A model generated the notes under the pieces. The model had not been told where the DNA came from. It saw only the letters and a program-made list of their open reading frames with translations, and did no database searches. A stretch of DNA of 64,000 bases, from assembly GCA_963522145.1 (NCBI GenBank), contig CAUQXI010000007.1:67606-131605 (forward strand). Direction: 5' to 3'. Of this stretch, positions 26,734-35,197 are shown piece after piece. The position numbers were made by a program, and so were the translations under genes. This stretch comes from Mesorhizobium_B sp963522145. GTDB taxonomy: Bacteria; Pseudomonadota; Alphaproteobacteria; Rhizobiales; Rhizobiaceae. Each line of letters opens with the position of its first letter. The stretch's first letter is position 1.

Positions 26734-26885
26734 GAGATTTCTTTCCGGTCGAGACACATCGAGGCGCTGGAGAAAGAGGATATCCAGCCGAAGCCGGACC
26801 CGGCGCCCTCCTGATAGGTAAGACAGCGCAGTGCAGGCGCAAGGCCGAAGAAGGATCGTGCGCCGCCCAGCCAACTGCATCCATA

Positions 26886-26915
26886 TTGACTTTTTTCAGC
26901 ACGCCTGAATAATGT
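26886..26915 (+). promoter_or_regulatory. Possible sigma-70 promoter for the SorC regulator
   Basis: TTGACT (26886-26891) and TAATGT (26910-26915) are spaced by 18 bases in an AT-rich island. The -10 overlaps the first ATG (26912), so if this promoter is real, translation may begin at the TTG at 26936. Confidence 0.35.
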
Positions 26916-27892
26916 TAGAAAATGGGAACACGCCCTTGAGACTGGCGGATCAGATCGTTCACAAGGCCGCATGGCTGTACTACACCCACGGCCTTCGGCA
27001 GGACGAGGTTGCCCGTCGCCTCGACATTTCGCGCGCCTCCGTTGCCACCTATCTGCGCAGGGCGCGCGAAACGGGCATCGTCACGATCTCCACCTCGGCC
27101 CAGCTTTTCAGCAGTGACTCGCTCGCACGCGAGGTGGAGGACGCACTGAACCTTCAGGGCGTCTGGATCGTGCCGGAAGATCGGGAAGCACTCGACCCGG
27201 CCACCGAGATGCCGCAGGTGGCAGCCGCCGTGTTCCTGGAGCTTGCAAGGCGCGGCGACCAGATCGGCGTCGCATGGGGGCGGACGGTGTACCACATCGC
27301 CGACGTCATGCCCTTCGCGGATTTGCAGGATGTCACGGTCGTGCAGCTTTGCGGTAATCTCGGCGCACCCTATTCCTACCGGCCCGACCAGTGCACCACC
27401 GAGATCGCGCGCCGGCTCAACGCGGAAGGCATCAACTTCTACGCGCCCTTGGTGCTGAGTTCCGAACGGCTCGCCGAGGAGCTTCGCAGCGAGCCGGTGA
27501 TCCGCGAGCAACTCGCCTCCGTCGCGCGCTGCCAGCTTGCCCTTTATTCGGTGGGCGGCATCGAGGCCGACAGTCACATCGTCAAGTGCGGCGGGCTTTC
27601 CGCCTCCGAGATGGAAGCCATGGGCCGCCTCGGCGCGCGAGGCGTGATCGCGGGACGGCTGATCGACGGGAACGGCGAAAGCCTCGACTGCGCCTACAAC
27701 CGGCGCTGCATCTCGGCTGACCTTCATGCGATCCGTGCCATCCCCAAGCGCATGATGGTGGTGCAGGAAGCCTCCAAGTTCGAACCGCTCGTCGCGGCGC
27801 TGAAAGGCGGGCTCGTGTCCCACCTCGTCGTCACGGCCTCCATGGCCGCTGCGCTCCTGGCGCGCTGGAACGAGGCGCCGCAGCGCGCCTGA
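26912..27892 (+). CDS. SorC/DeoR-type sugar-binding transcriptional regulator
   Basis: 326 residues: an N-terminal helix-turn-helix (GLRQDEVARRLDISRASVAT, about residues 28-47) and a SorC sugar-binding domain with VAWGRTV and the GGLSASEM-RLGARGVIAG region. SorC regulators sense phosphorylated sugars. It lies 68 bases upstream of the aldolase/dehydrogenase gene and close to the Rbs-type importer and the mtnK-mtnA-RLP operon, which makes it the likely regulator of this pentose-derivative cluster. The first ATG is used; a TTG at 26936 is an alternative. Confidence 0.9.
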   Translation: MLENGNTPLRLADQIVHKAAWLYYTHGLRQDEVARRLDISRASVATYLRRARETGIVTISTSAQLFSSDSLAREVEDALNLQGVWIVPEDREALDPATEMPQVAAAVFLELARRGDQIGVAWGRTVYHIADVMPFADLQDVTVVQLCGNLGAPYSYRPDQCTTEIARRLNAEGINFYAPLVLSSERLAEELRSEPVIREQLASVARCQLALYSVGGIEADSHIVKCGGLSASEMEAMGRLGARGVIAGRLIDGNGESLDCAYNRRCISADLHAIRAIPKRMMVVQEASKFEPLVAALKGGLVSHLVVTASMAAALLARWNEAPQRA

Positions 27893-27960
27893 CGCCCCTC
27901 ACCCAAGAACCAGCGGGCCAGGCGAAAGCCGGGTCCCGAAAACCTGCCGGAACAAGACGC

Positions 27961-30015
27961 ATGAAGAATTTGTGGAACGATGCTGAAGCGGAAGCGGCGG
28001 TTGCCGCCTATGCGACGAAGGGGGTGAACCGCGATCTGGCGGAGCGCACCTACACCACGCGCCTCTTGGGCGGCGAGCCCCGGCTGGTGCTCCATGGCGG
28101 CGGCAACACCTCAGTCAAGACGCGGGTCACGGATCTCGTGGGCGACGAGCACGAGGTGCTCTGCGTCAAGGGAAGCGGCTGGGACATGGGCACGATCGAG
28201 CCTCAGGGCCTGCCCGCCGTGCGCCTCGCGCCGCTCCTGAAAGCGCGCAGGCTCGACCGGCTGAGCGACGAGGACATGGTGGCCCTCCAGCGCGCCAACC
28301 TCATTGACCCTGCCGCGCCCAACCCCTCGGTCGAAGCGCTGCTGCACGCCTTCGTTCCGCGCAAATTTGTGGATCACACCCATTCCACGGCCATCCTCGC
28401 CATTGCCGACCAGGCGGAAAGCGAGACGATGAGCCGAAAGCTGTTCGGACCAAAGATGGGCTTCGTGCCTTACATCATGCCCGGCTTCGCATTGGCCAAG
28501 GCGGCGGCCGAGATCTTCGACCAGAACCCGAGCGTGGAAGGCCTCATCCTCGACAAGCACGGCATCTTCACCTTCGGAGACACCGCGCGGGAAGCCTATG
28601 ACCGGATGATCCATTACGTGACCCTGGCCGAGGATCATGTGCGCACTCATGGCCGCAACCCGTTCACAAAGGCCGCGCTGCCGGAAAGGCTCGCCCATGC
28701 GGTCGAGATCGCGCCCATCCTGCGCGGTGCGATCGCGTTCAAACAGGACGGCGAGGTGCGCGACCGCTTCGTCAGCGAATTCCGCGCCTCACCGGCCATC
28801 CTCGATTTCGTGAATGCAGGCGAAGTCGAGGAAATGGCACGGCGCGGCGTCTCAACGCCCGATCTGTCGATCCGCATCAAGACGGGGCCGATGGTCCTGC
28901 CCGCGCCCGAGGCCCGCGCGCTGGAGGCGTTCAAGACAGCGGTTGCCGAGCGGGTCGCCGTCTTCGTGGAGGATTACACCGCCTACTTCCAGGCAAACGA
29001 CGCGCGCGACGCGGTGAAGCGCACCATGCTCGACCCGATGCCGCGTTTGACGCTCTTGCCGGGCCTCGGCATGTTCGGCCATGGCCGAACGCTGAAGGAT
29101 GCAAAAATCGCCGCCGATGTCGGCGAGATGTGGATCGAGGCGGCGCGCGACGCAGAATCCGTTGGCCGTTTCGAGCCGGTCAGCCGCCCCGATCTGTTCG
29201 ACCTCGAATATTGGTCGCTGGAGCAGGCCAAGCTGGCCGGCGCGAAGCCAAAGCCCTTCACGGGTCAGGTGGCGGTGGTCACGGGCGGCGCGGGCGCGAT
29301 CGGCGCGGCCACCGCGAAAGCCTTTGCGAAGGAAGACGCGCATGTCGTCGTGCTCGACCTCGACGAGACCAGGGCGCGGGAAGCGGCGAAGGCGGCCGGC
29401 AACGATGCGGTCGGCGTCGGCTGCGACGTCACCGATCCCGCATCGGTGCGCGCGGCCTTCGACCGCGCGGTCGCGGTATTCGGCGGCGTGGACATCGTCG
29501 TGTCGAATGCGGGCGCCGCCTGGGAGGGCGCGATCGCGACGCTGGACGACACGCTGCTGCGGCGGAGCTTCGAGCTCAACTTCTTCGCGCACCAGACGGT
29601 AGCGCAGAACGCTGTCCGCATCATGAAGGCGCAGGGAACGGGTGGCGTGCTGCTCTTCAATGCGAGCAAGCAGGCGGTCAATCCGGGCGCCAATTTCGGC
29701 GCCTACGGGCTGCCAAAGGCCGCGACGCTGTTTCTGTCGCGCCAATATGCGCTGGAGCACGGGGCAGACGGCATACGCTCGAACGCGGTGAATGCCGACC
29801 GTATCCGCTCGGGTCTGCTCACGGAGGAGATGATCGCACGGCGCTCGGCGTCGCGTGGACTCTCCCAAGGCGACTACATGGCCGGCAACCTGCTCGCGCG
29901 CGAGGTGACGGCCGAGGACGTGGCGCAGGCCTTTGTGCATCAGGCACTGGCACGCAGCACCACGGCGGACGTGACCACGGTGGACGGCGGCAATATCGCA
30001 GCCGCGATGCGCTGA
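27961..30015 (+). CDS. Bifunctional class II aldolase/short-chain dehydrogenase (RhaD-like)
   Basis: 684 residues. Residues ~20-420 are a class II (zinc) aldolase domain with LHGGGNTSVK near the start and DHTHSTAIL supplying metal ligands. Residues ~435-684 are a complete SDR with cofactor motif VVTGGAGAIGAA and active-site Tyr/Lys in AYGLPKA. The fused family is known for rhamnulose-1-phosphate cleavage to DHAP plus lactaldehyde, which the SDR domain then converts. Here no rhamnose kinase or isomerase is nearby. The neighbours are an Rbs importer and MtnK/MtnA-like enzymes, so the substrate may be another ketose 1-phosphate such as 5-deoxyribulose or methylthioribulose 1-phosphate. That is inference. 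Confidence 0.88.
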   Translation: MKNLWNDAEAEAAVAAYATKGVNRDLAERTYTTRLLGGEPRLVLHGGGNTSVKTRVTDLVGDEHEVLCVKGSGWDMGTIEPQGLPAVRLAPLLKARRLDRLSDEDMVALQRANLIDPAAPNPSVEALLHAFVPRKFVDHTHSTAILAIADQAESETMSRKLFGPKMGFVPYIMPGFALAKAAAEIFDQNPSVEGLILDKHGIFTFGDTAREAYDRMIHYVTLAEDHVRTHGRNPFTKAALPERLAHAVEIAPILRGAIAFKQDGEVRDRFVSEFRASPAILDFVNAGEVEEMARRGVSTPDLSIRIKTGPMVLPAPEARALEAFKTAVAERVAVFVEDYTAYFQANDARDAVKRTMLDPMPRLTLLPGLGMFGHGRTLKDAKIAADVGEMWIEAARDAESVGRFEPVSRPDLFDLEYWSLEQAKLAGAKPKPFTGQVAVVTGGAGAIGAATAKAFAKEDAHVVVLDLDETRAREAAKAAGNDAVGVGCDVTDPASVRAAFDRAVAVFGGVDIVVSNAGAAWEGAIATLDDTLLRRSFELNFFAHQTVAQNAVRIMKAQGTGGVLLFNASKQAVNPGANFGAYGLPKAATLFLSRQYALEHGADGIRSNAVNADRIRSGLLTEEMIARRSASRGLSQGDYMAGNLLAREVTAEDVAQAFVHQALARSTTADVTTVDGGNIAAAMR

Positions 30016-30040
30016 GAGAGCAAAGCCACCTGCAACGAAA

Positions 30041-30064
30041 AAGGGCGGCTCCAAGGCCGCCCTT
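30041..30064. terminator. Bidirectional terminator
   Basis: AAGGGCGGC (30041-30049) pairs with GCCGCCCTT (30056-30064) around a 6-base loop. Flanking A-rich bases on the left and T-rich bases on the right give a U-run in each direction. It ends the aldolase gene (+) and the sugar binding-protein operon (-). Confidence 0.85.
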
Positions 30065-30089
30065 TCAGTTTTGACGAGGTCTCGGATGC

Positions 30090-31142
30090 TTACTTCGCGT
30101 TCGGGTTCGGCATCCAGGCCGGCATGGCGACATCGGCATGGGCGAAGGCGGGCAGCTTCGCGCCGAGCTCCTCCATGTTCTTGATGTCCTGATCGTTGAG
30201 GTCCTTCTGGGTGATGAGCGTCGGCGGCACGATCACCGACTTGCCGGGGTTCTCGCCTGCGAGAAGCATGGCAAGCGCACGAACCGAGACCTGGCCCACC
30301 ACCGCCGGATTAGTCGCCGCCGTCGCCATCCAGGCGCTACCGGGCTCGCGCATCGCCGAAATGTCGGAGGTCGAGATGTCGGCGGAATAAATCTTCACGT
30401 CCGACGACAGGCCGGCTTCGTCCACGGCGATCTTCACGCCCTTGGCGAACTCGTCATAAGGTGCGAACACGACCTTGATGTCGGGATTGGCCGACAGCAC
30501 CGAACGGGCCTGGTTCGCCACCGAATTGGCGATCGGGTTGTCCATGGTGCCGAACATCGCGGCTTCGTTGATGCCGGAATACTTCTTCTTGAATTCCTTC
30601 CAGGTCTCGTCGCGGCGGTCGAGCGGCGCGATGCCGGCCACATAGACATAGCCCGCCTTCCAGGACTCGCCATTGTCCTTGATCGCCTGCTCCAGCGCGA
30701 GGCGGGCCAGGTCGCGATCGGACTGCTCGATCTGCGGGATGGCATCGTTCTCGACGTTCACGTCGAATGCGACGACCTTGATGCCGGCATCCACCGCGCG
30801 CTGCGCGGCTTCCTTCATGGACTCGGTCAGCCCGTGCTGGATGATGATGCCTTTGACGCCGAGCGCGATGGCCTGATCGACCATGTCGGCCTGCAGCGCC
30901 GCGTCCTGACGGCTGTCGAGCACGCGCAGATCGACGCCGAGCGCTTTGGCCTGCGCTTCCACGCCCGACAGATAGGCCTGGAAGAAGTCGCCCGTGGACA
31001 GGTAGCGCACGAGCGCGATCTTCACCTCACCGGGCTTGTCGAAGGGCGCAGGCGCCGTCTGCGCCAGCGCCGTGCCGGCCATCAGGCCCGCGCCGGCGAG
31101 GCCGAGCGCCATCGTGTTGAAGAGTCTGCGTGTCAGAAGCAT
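30090..31142 (-). CDS. Sugar ABC transporter substrate-binding protein (RbsB-type)
   Basis: 350 residues with a signal peptide (MLLTRRLFNTMALGLAGAG, cleaved near ALA-QT; the RR pair is reminiscent of a Tat signal). The mature part is a Peripla_BP_4 domain with VDQAIALGVKGIIIQHG, the ribose/galactose-binding fold. It is the last gene of the ATPase-permease-binding protein operon. Ligand unknown; the adjacent salvage-type enzymes suggest ribose or a 5-substituted ribose. Confidence 0.92.
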   Translation of the reverse strand: MLLTRRLFNTMALGLAGAGLMAGTALAQTAPAPFDKPGEVKIALVRYLSTGDFFQAYLSGVEAQAKALGVDLRVLDSRQDAALQADMVDQAIALGVKGIIIQHGLTESMKEAAQRAVDAGIKVVAFDVNVENDAIPQIEQSDRDLARLALEQAIKDNGESWKAGYVYVAGIAPLDRRDETWKEFKKKYSGINEAAMFGTMDNPIANSVANQARSVLSANPDIKVVFAPYDEFAKGVKIAVDEAGLSSDVKIYSADISTSDISAMREPGSAWMATAATNPAVVGQVSVRALAMLLAGENPGKSVIVPPTLITQKDLNDQDIKNMEELGAKLPAFAHADVAMPAWMPNPNAK

Positions 31143-31186
31143 GAAGGTTTCCTCCTCGTTGCCGTGTTGTGCCGAAACCTCGCGGC

Positions 31187-32227
31187 TCAGCGCTTGCCTC
31201 TCCGCGAGAGCGCAAAGGTGAACACAAGGGCGACGACGAGAACCGCGCCCTTGACGAAATCCTGCGTGTAATAAGGCGCGTTCATCATGGTGAGCCCCTG
31301 AAGGAGCACGCCCACGAACAAAGCGCCGATTGCCGTGCCGAAGGCATTGGGCTTGGACGCGCCAAGTACTGCAAAGCCGATCAATGCGGCCGCCACCGCG
31401 TCGAGCAGAAGATTGTTTCCGCTCGCGATGTCACCGCGCCCGAGACGCGCGGCGAGCAGCATTCCGCCGATGGAGGCGAACACGCCGGAGATGACATAGG
31501 CCCAGATCTTGTAGGCGTTGACGGGCGCCCCGGCGAGCTGCGCGGCGCGCTCGTTGGAGCCCACGGCATACATCATCCGGCCGAAGCGGGTGCGCTCCAG
31601 AAACAGCCAGATCACAAAGGCCAGCACGATCAGCACCACCACTGAGACCGGCACGAAATTGGGAAGGATGAAGTCGAAGCGGTGCCGGCCGAGCGCGAGA
31701 AAGGCGGGGCTGAACGTGCCGGTCGCGACCGACCCGTCCGGCAGCGTCATGCCCGAGGCGATCGAGCGGCCTTCCGTCGGGATGCGCTGAAGGCCGAGCA
31801 GCAGGAACATCATGCCGAGCGTGGCGAGAAGGTCGGGCACGCGCATGTAAACGATGAGCGCGCCGTTGATGAGGCCGACCACGACGCCTACCGCGAGGCA
31901 GACCAGCGCGGCGCTCCATGCGTCGCCCCCCATCACCACCATTACATAGGAGGACGCCATCATCGCCGTGGTGGCGACCGAGCCGATCGACAGGTCGAAG
32001 CCGCCCACCACCAGGGTGGCCGTCACGCCGAGCGCGAGGATGCCCGTGATCGACACGGATTGCAGCACGAAGACCGCGCTCTGCGGCGAAGCGAAGCCGT
32101 TCGTCGCGATGCTGAAATAAAGCACGAGCGCGACAAGCAGCGCGAGAAAGCCGTAGCGGATCGCCGCATCGCGCAGGGAGAAGGACTGCGCCGGCCGGGC
32201 GTCCGAGGCAAGGGGGGAAGAAGACAT
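31187..32227 (-). CDS. Sugar ABC transporter permease (RbsC-type)
   Basis: 346 residues, about ten membrane segments, with GGFDLSIGSVATTAMM and the cytoplasmic loop RTRFGRMMYAVGSNERAA, hallmarks of the ribose-class permease family. I use the ATG at 32227; the longer frame up to 32596 overlaps the ATPase gene. It lies 26 bases after the ATPase stop and 44 before the binding protein start. Signal and stop positions show an rbsA-rbsC-rbsB order. Confidence 0.92.
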   Translation of the reverse strand: MSSSPLASDARPAQSFSLRDAAIRYGFLALLVALVLYFSIATNGFASPQSAVFVLQSVSITGILALGVTATLVVGGFDLSIGSVATTAMMASSYVMVVMGGDAWSAALVCLAVGVVVGLINGALIVYMRVPDLLATLGMMFLLLGLQRIPTEGRSIASGMTLPDGSVATGTFSPAFLALGRHRFDFILPNFVPVSVVVLIVLAFVIWLFLERTRFGRMMYAVGSNERAAQLAGAPVNAYKIWAYVISGVFASIGGMLLAARLGRGDIASGNNLLLDAVAAALIGFAVLGASKPNAFGTAIGALFVGVLLQGLTMMNAPYYTQDFVKGAVLVVALVFTFALSRRGKR

Positions 32228-32253
32228 GACAGTCCCTGAACGCGTGTCTGACA

Positions 32254-33759
32254 CTAGGCCGCCGCCCGGTTTTCGCCCGCGATCTCGCCCAGGAGACGCT
32301 CCATGTCGAGCTCGCCATTGCGGTGCTCGCCCACCAGCGTGTGCTCGGACATCACGAGAATGCGATCCGCGATTTCGAAGGCTTCGTCGATCTCGGTCAG
32401 GAAAACCAGCGTCGCGCGTGTTTCTGCCGAGGCGCGCAGCTTCGCCCCGATATCGCGCCGCGCGGCGATGTCCACGCCCTGAAACGGCTCGTCGAGGATA
32501 AGGAGGCGCGAGGCTTGGCCGAGCCAGCGGCCGACCATCACCTTCTGCTGGTTGCCGCCCGACAGCGTGTCCATCTCGTCGCGCTCGGTGCGGCACTTGA
32601 TGCCGAGTTCCGCGATCTGGTTGCGCGCCGCCGCCCGTTCGGCGCGCCGGTCGGCGAAGGAAAGGGAGGAAAAGCGCCGCAGGAACGGCAGCGACATGTT
32701 CTCATAGATGTTGAAGCCCGGAACGATGCCGTTCTCGCCGCGATCCTTGGCCACCAGGAAGACGCCGGTCGCAATCGCCTCACGGGTGGAGCGCGGCGCA
32801 TAAGGCTTGTTGTCGAGCCGCATCGTTCCGGCGAAAGGCGCTCGCGCGCCGAACAGCGTTTCGGCAAGCACCGTCTTTCCCACGCCCACGAGGCCCGTGA
32901 CGGCCACGACTTCGCCGGCACGCAACACCATGTCGAGCGGACAGGCACCGGCAGCGATCACCAGCTTCTCGGCAGAGAAGACCGGTTGTCCGCCATCGCG
33001 GACATCCACCTCGGCATTGCCCACCTTGCGGCCCAGCATGGCATCGACAGCGCCCTCATAGTCGAGCGATGACCCCTCGAAGACACCCGAGATGCGTCCG
33101 TCGCGTAGCGCCACGATCGTGTCGGCCAGACGCCGGATGTCGGACATGCGGTGCGAGATATAAAGGATCGCGACACCGCCCGCGCGGAGCCTGTCCAGCA
33201 GCTGGAACAGGCGGTCGGCCTCCGCGCTCGACAGCGAGGAGGTGGGCTCGTCGAGGATCAGCACCTTGGGCCGGTGCGCCATAGCGCGCGCGATGGCTAC
33301 CATCTGCCGGTCCGCCAGCGACAGGTCGGCGACGTTTGCGCGCATATCGAGGGCGAGGCCCATGCGTTCGGCCACCTCGCGCGCCTCGCGGCGCACGCGC
33401 CGCCGGTCGAAAAGAAGCCGGGCGCCCCGGCCGTTCAGGCGGTCGAGCGTGAGGTTCGTGGCGACGTCGAGATCGGGAATGACCCCGTCATTGATGCTCT
33501 GGTGGACGGTGACCACGCCTTCGCGCATCGCCTGCGCTGGCGTGGCGGGATCAAAGGTCTTGCCTGCGAGCGTCAGTGTGCCTCCGTCGCGGCGATGAAC
33601 GCCGCTCACGATCTTGACCAGCGTCGATTTTCCCGCGCCGTTCGCGCCCATCAGCACCGTGATGGCGCCGGAGCGCAGCTCGAGATCGACCCCGTTCAAA
33701 ACCGGGATGGCGCCGAACGACTTGCGCAGTCCGCTGACACGGAAGACGGCTTCCTCCAC
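32254..33759 (-). CDS. Sugar ABC transporter ATP-binding protein (RbsA-type, tandem NBDs)
   Basis: 501 residues with two nucleotide-binding domains. The first has Walker A MGANGAGKST, signature LSLADRQM and Walker B LILDEPTSSLS. The second has the degenerate P-loop GLVGVGKTVL with LSGGNQQKV and LLILDEPFQG, as expected for RbsA/MglA-type ATPases. It is the first gene of the minus-strand importer operon and starts 128 bases from the divergent mtnK-like gene. Confidence 0.92.
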   Translation of the reverse strand: MEEAVFRVSGLRKSFGAIPVLNGVDLELRSGAITVLMGANGAGKSTLVKIVSGVHRRDGGTLTLAGKTFDPATPAQAMREGVVTVHQSINDGVIPDLDVATNLTLDRLNGRGARLLFDRRRVRREAREVAERMGLALDMRANVADLSLADRQMVAIARAMAHRPKVLILDEPTSSLSSAEADRLFQLLDRLRAGGVAILYISHRMSDIRRLADTIVALRDGRISGVFEGSSLDYEGAVDAMLGRKVGNAEVDVRDGGQPVFSAEKLVIAAGACPLDMVLRAGEVVAVTGLVGVGKTVLAETLFGARAPFAGTMRLDNKPYAPRSTREAIATGVFLVAKDRGENGIVPGFNIYENMSLPFLRRFSSLSFADRRAERAAARNQIAELGIKCRTERDEMDTLSGGNQQKVMVGRWLGQASRLLILDEPFQGVDIAARRDIGAKLRASAETRATLVFLTEIDEAFEIADRILVMSEHTLVGEHRNGELDMERLLGEIAGENRAAA

Positions 33760-33802
33760 TCTCGGGTCCTCCCTTACCAGGCAAGGTAGGATGCCACCTC
33801 AT

Positions 33803-33827
33803 CAATTGTCAAGCGCATTGACAATTG
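33803..33827. promoter_or_regulatory. Perfect 10-bp inverted repeat overlapping divergent -35 elements
   Basis: CAATTGTCAA (33803-33812) and TTGACAATTG (33818-33827) flank a 5-base spacer, a perfect dyad in the middle of the 128-base region between the importer and the mtnK operon. The arms contain TTGACA on both strands. Leftward, TTGACA (33812-33807) and CTACCT are spaced by 17 bases, a good promoter. A regulator bound here could control both operons at once. SorC is the nearest candidate. Confidence 0.65.
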
Positions 33828-33887
33828 ACAGGGAAGGCGGCAGGACTGCTTCATTGCGGCCGAGACGGCTAGCGGTTTCCGCGTCGA

Positions 33888-35183
33888 ATGAGGAGCATGG
33901 GTGAGGAGCGGATGGGAACATCGGAAGCCTTTGAGCCACTGACGGTCGAAACGCTGCGCGCGCGTCTCAGCGGTCTCGCGCCGCTGCGCGAGCGAATCGG
34001 CGAAGCCACCGATCAATGGCAGTCGCGCGAGGTCGGCGACGGCAACCTCAATCTCGTCTTCATCGTGGAAGGTCCGGCCGGCGCAGCGATCGTCAAGCAG
34101 GCGCTGCCCTATGTGCGCCTTGTCGGAGACAGCTGGCCCCTGCCGCTCAAGCGATCTTTCTTCGAGTATCATGCCCTCGTGCGGCAGGGAGAACGCGATC
34201 CCGGCTCCGTGCCGGAAATCCTTCACTTCGACGCCGACCAGGCGATGATCGTGATGGAGTTTCTCCACCCTCACATCATCCTGCGCCGCGCTCTGATCGA
34301 GGGGCAGCAGCTGCCGCGCGTAGCGGAAGACCTCGGACTGTTCCTGGCGCGGACGCTGTTTCGCGGCTCGGACCTTTCGATGGAGGCCAAGCGTCGCAAG
34401 TCCGACCTCGCTTTGTTCGCCGACAATGGCGAGCTTTGCGACATCACGGAGAACCTCGTCTTCTCCGATCCCTATTTCGCGGCGAAGCTCAACCGCCACA
34501 CGACGCCCCAGCTCGACGGAATCGTCGCGACCTTGCGCGCCGACCGCGATCTGAAGGTCGAGGCCCAGCGCCTCAAGCATCTCTTCGCGACTTCCGCCGA
34601 AACGCTGCTGCATGGCGACCTGCATACCGGCTCCGTGATGGTGACGGCGGACGAGACGCGGGTGATCGATCCTGAATTCGCCTTCTATGGCCCGATGGCC
34701 TTCGATGTCGGCATTCTGCTGTCTAATTTCTGGATGAGCTATCTTTCCCAGGCCGGCCATGAGGCGGAAGGCTCGCGCAAAGAGATGCGGCGCTATCTGC
34801 TTGGCGTCACTGTCCGGCTGTGGGAGGTATTCCGCGAGGAGTTCTCGCACCTCTGGCACACCGAGCGGCGCGGCATCCTCTACGAGCGCACTTTGTTCGA
34901 AGACCAGAACGACCGGCTCGCCTCCGAGCAGGCGCTGGGCGCGGTGCTGGACGGGATCTGGCGCGACATGCTGGGCTTCGCAGGCGTGGAGATGCACCGG
35001 CGCATTCTGGGCCTCGCCCACAATGCCGATTTCGAAACCATTGAAGACGCCGACCTGCGCGCGCACTGCGAAACCAGGGCGCTCAAGCTCGGCCGGCATC
35101 TCGTGGTCAACCGTCATCGCATCCACTCGATCGCCGAGGTCAATGGCCTTGCGGAACGGCTCGACAGCGAAGAGCTGGCATAA
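33888..35183 (+). CDS. mtnK: S-methyl-5-thioribose kinase (MtnK-like)
   Basis: 431 residues of the kinase-like fold. VGDGNLNLVFIVEG forms the nucleotide loop, LLHGDLHTGSVMV is the catalytic loop (the HGDLHTGS form is typical of methylthioribose kinase), and VIDPEFAFYGPMAFDVG holds the metal-binding Asp. The family phosphorylates the anomeric hydroxyl of 5-methylthioribose; relatives also use 5-deoxyribose. It is the first gene of a five-gene operon. ATGs at 33888, 33897 and 33912 are all possible; the last has GAGGAG upstream. Confidence 0.9.
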   Translation: MRSMGEERMGTSEAFEPLTVETLRARLSGLAPLRERIGEATDQWQSREVGDGNLNLVFIVEGPAGAAIVKQALPYVRLVGDSWPLPLKRSFFEYHALVRQGERDPGSVPEILHFDADQAMIVMEFLHPHIILRRALIEGQQLPRVAEDLGLFLARTLFRGSDLSMEAKRRKSDLALFADNGELCDITENLVFSDPYFAAKLNRHTTPQLDGIVATLRADRDLKVEAQRLKHLFATSAETLLHGDLHTGSVMVTADETRVIDPEFAFYGPMAFDVGILLSNFWMSYLSQAGHEAEGSRKEMRRYLLGVTVRLWEVFREEFSHLWHTERRGILYERTLFEDQNDRLASEQALGAVLDGIWRDMLGFAGVEMHRRILGLAHNADFETIEDADLRAHCETRALKLGRHLVVNRHRIHSIAEVNGLAERLDSEELA

Positions 35184-35197
35184 AGGGAGTTCACGAC

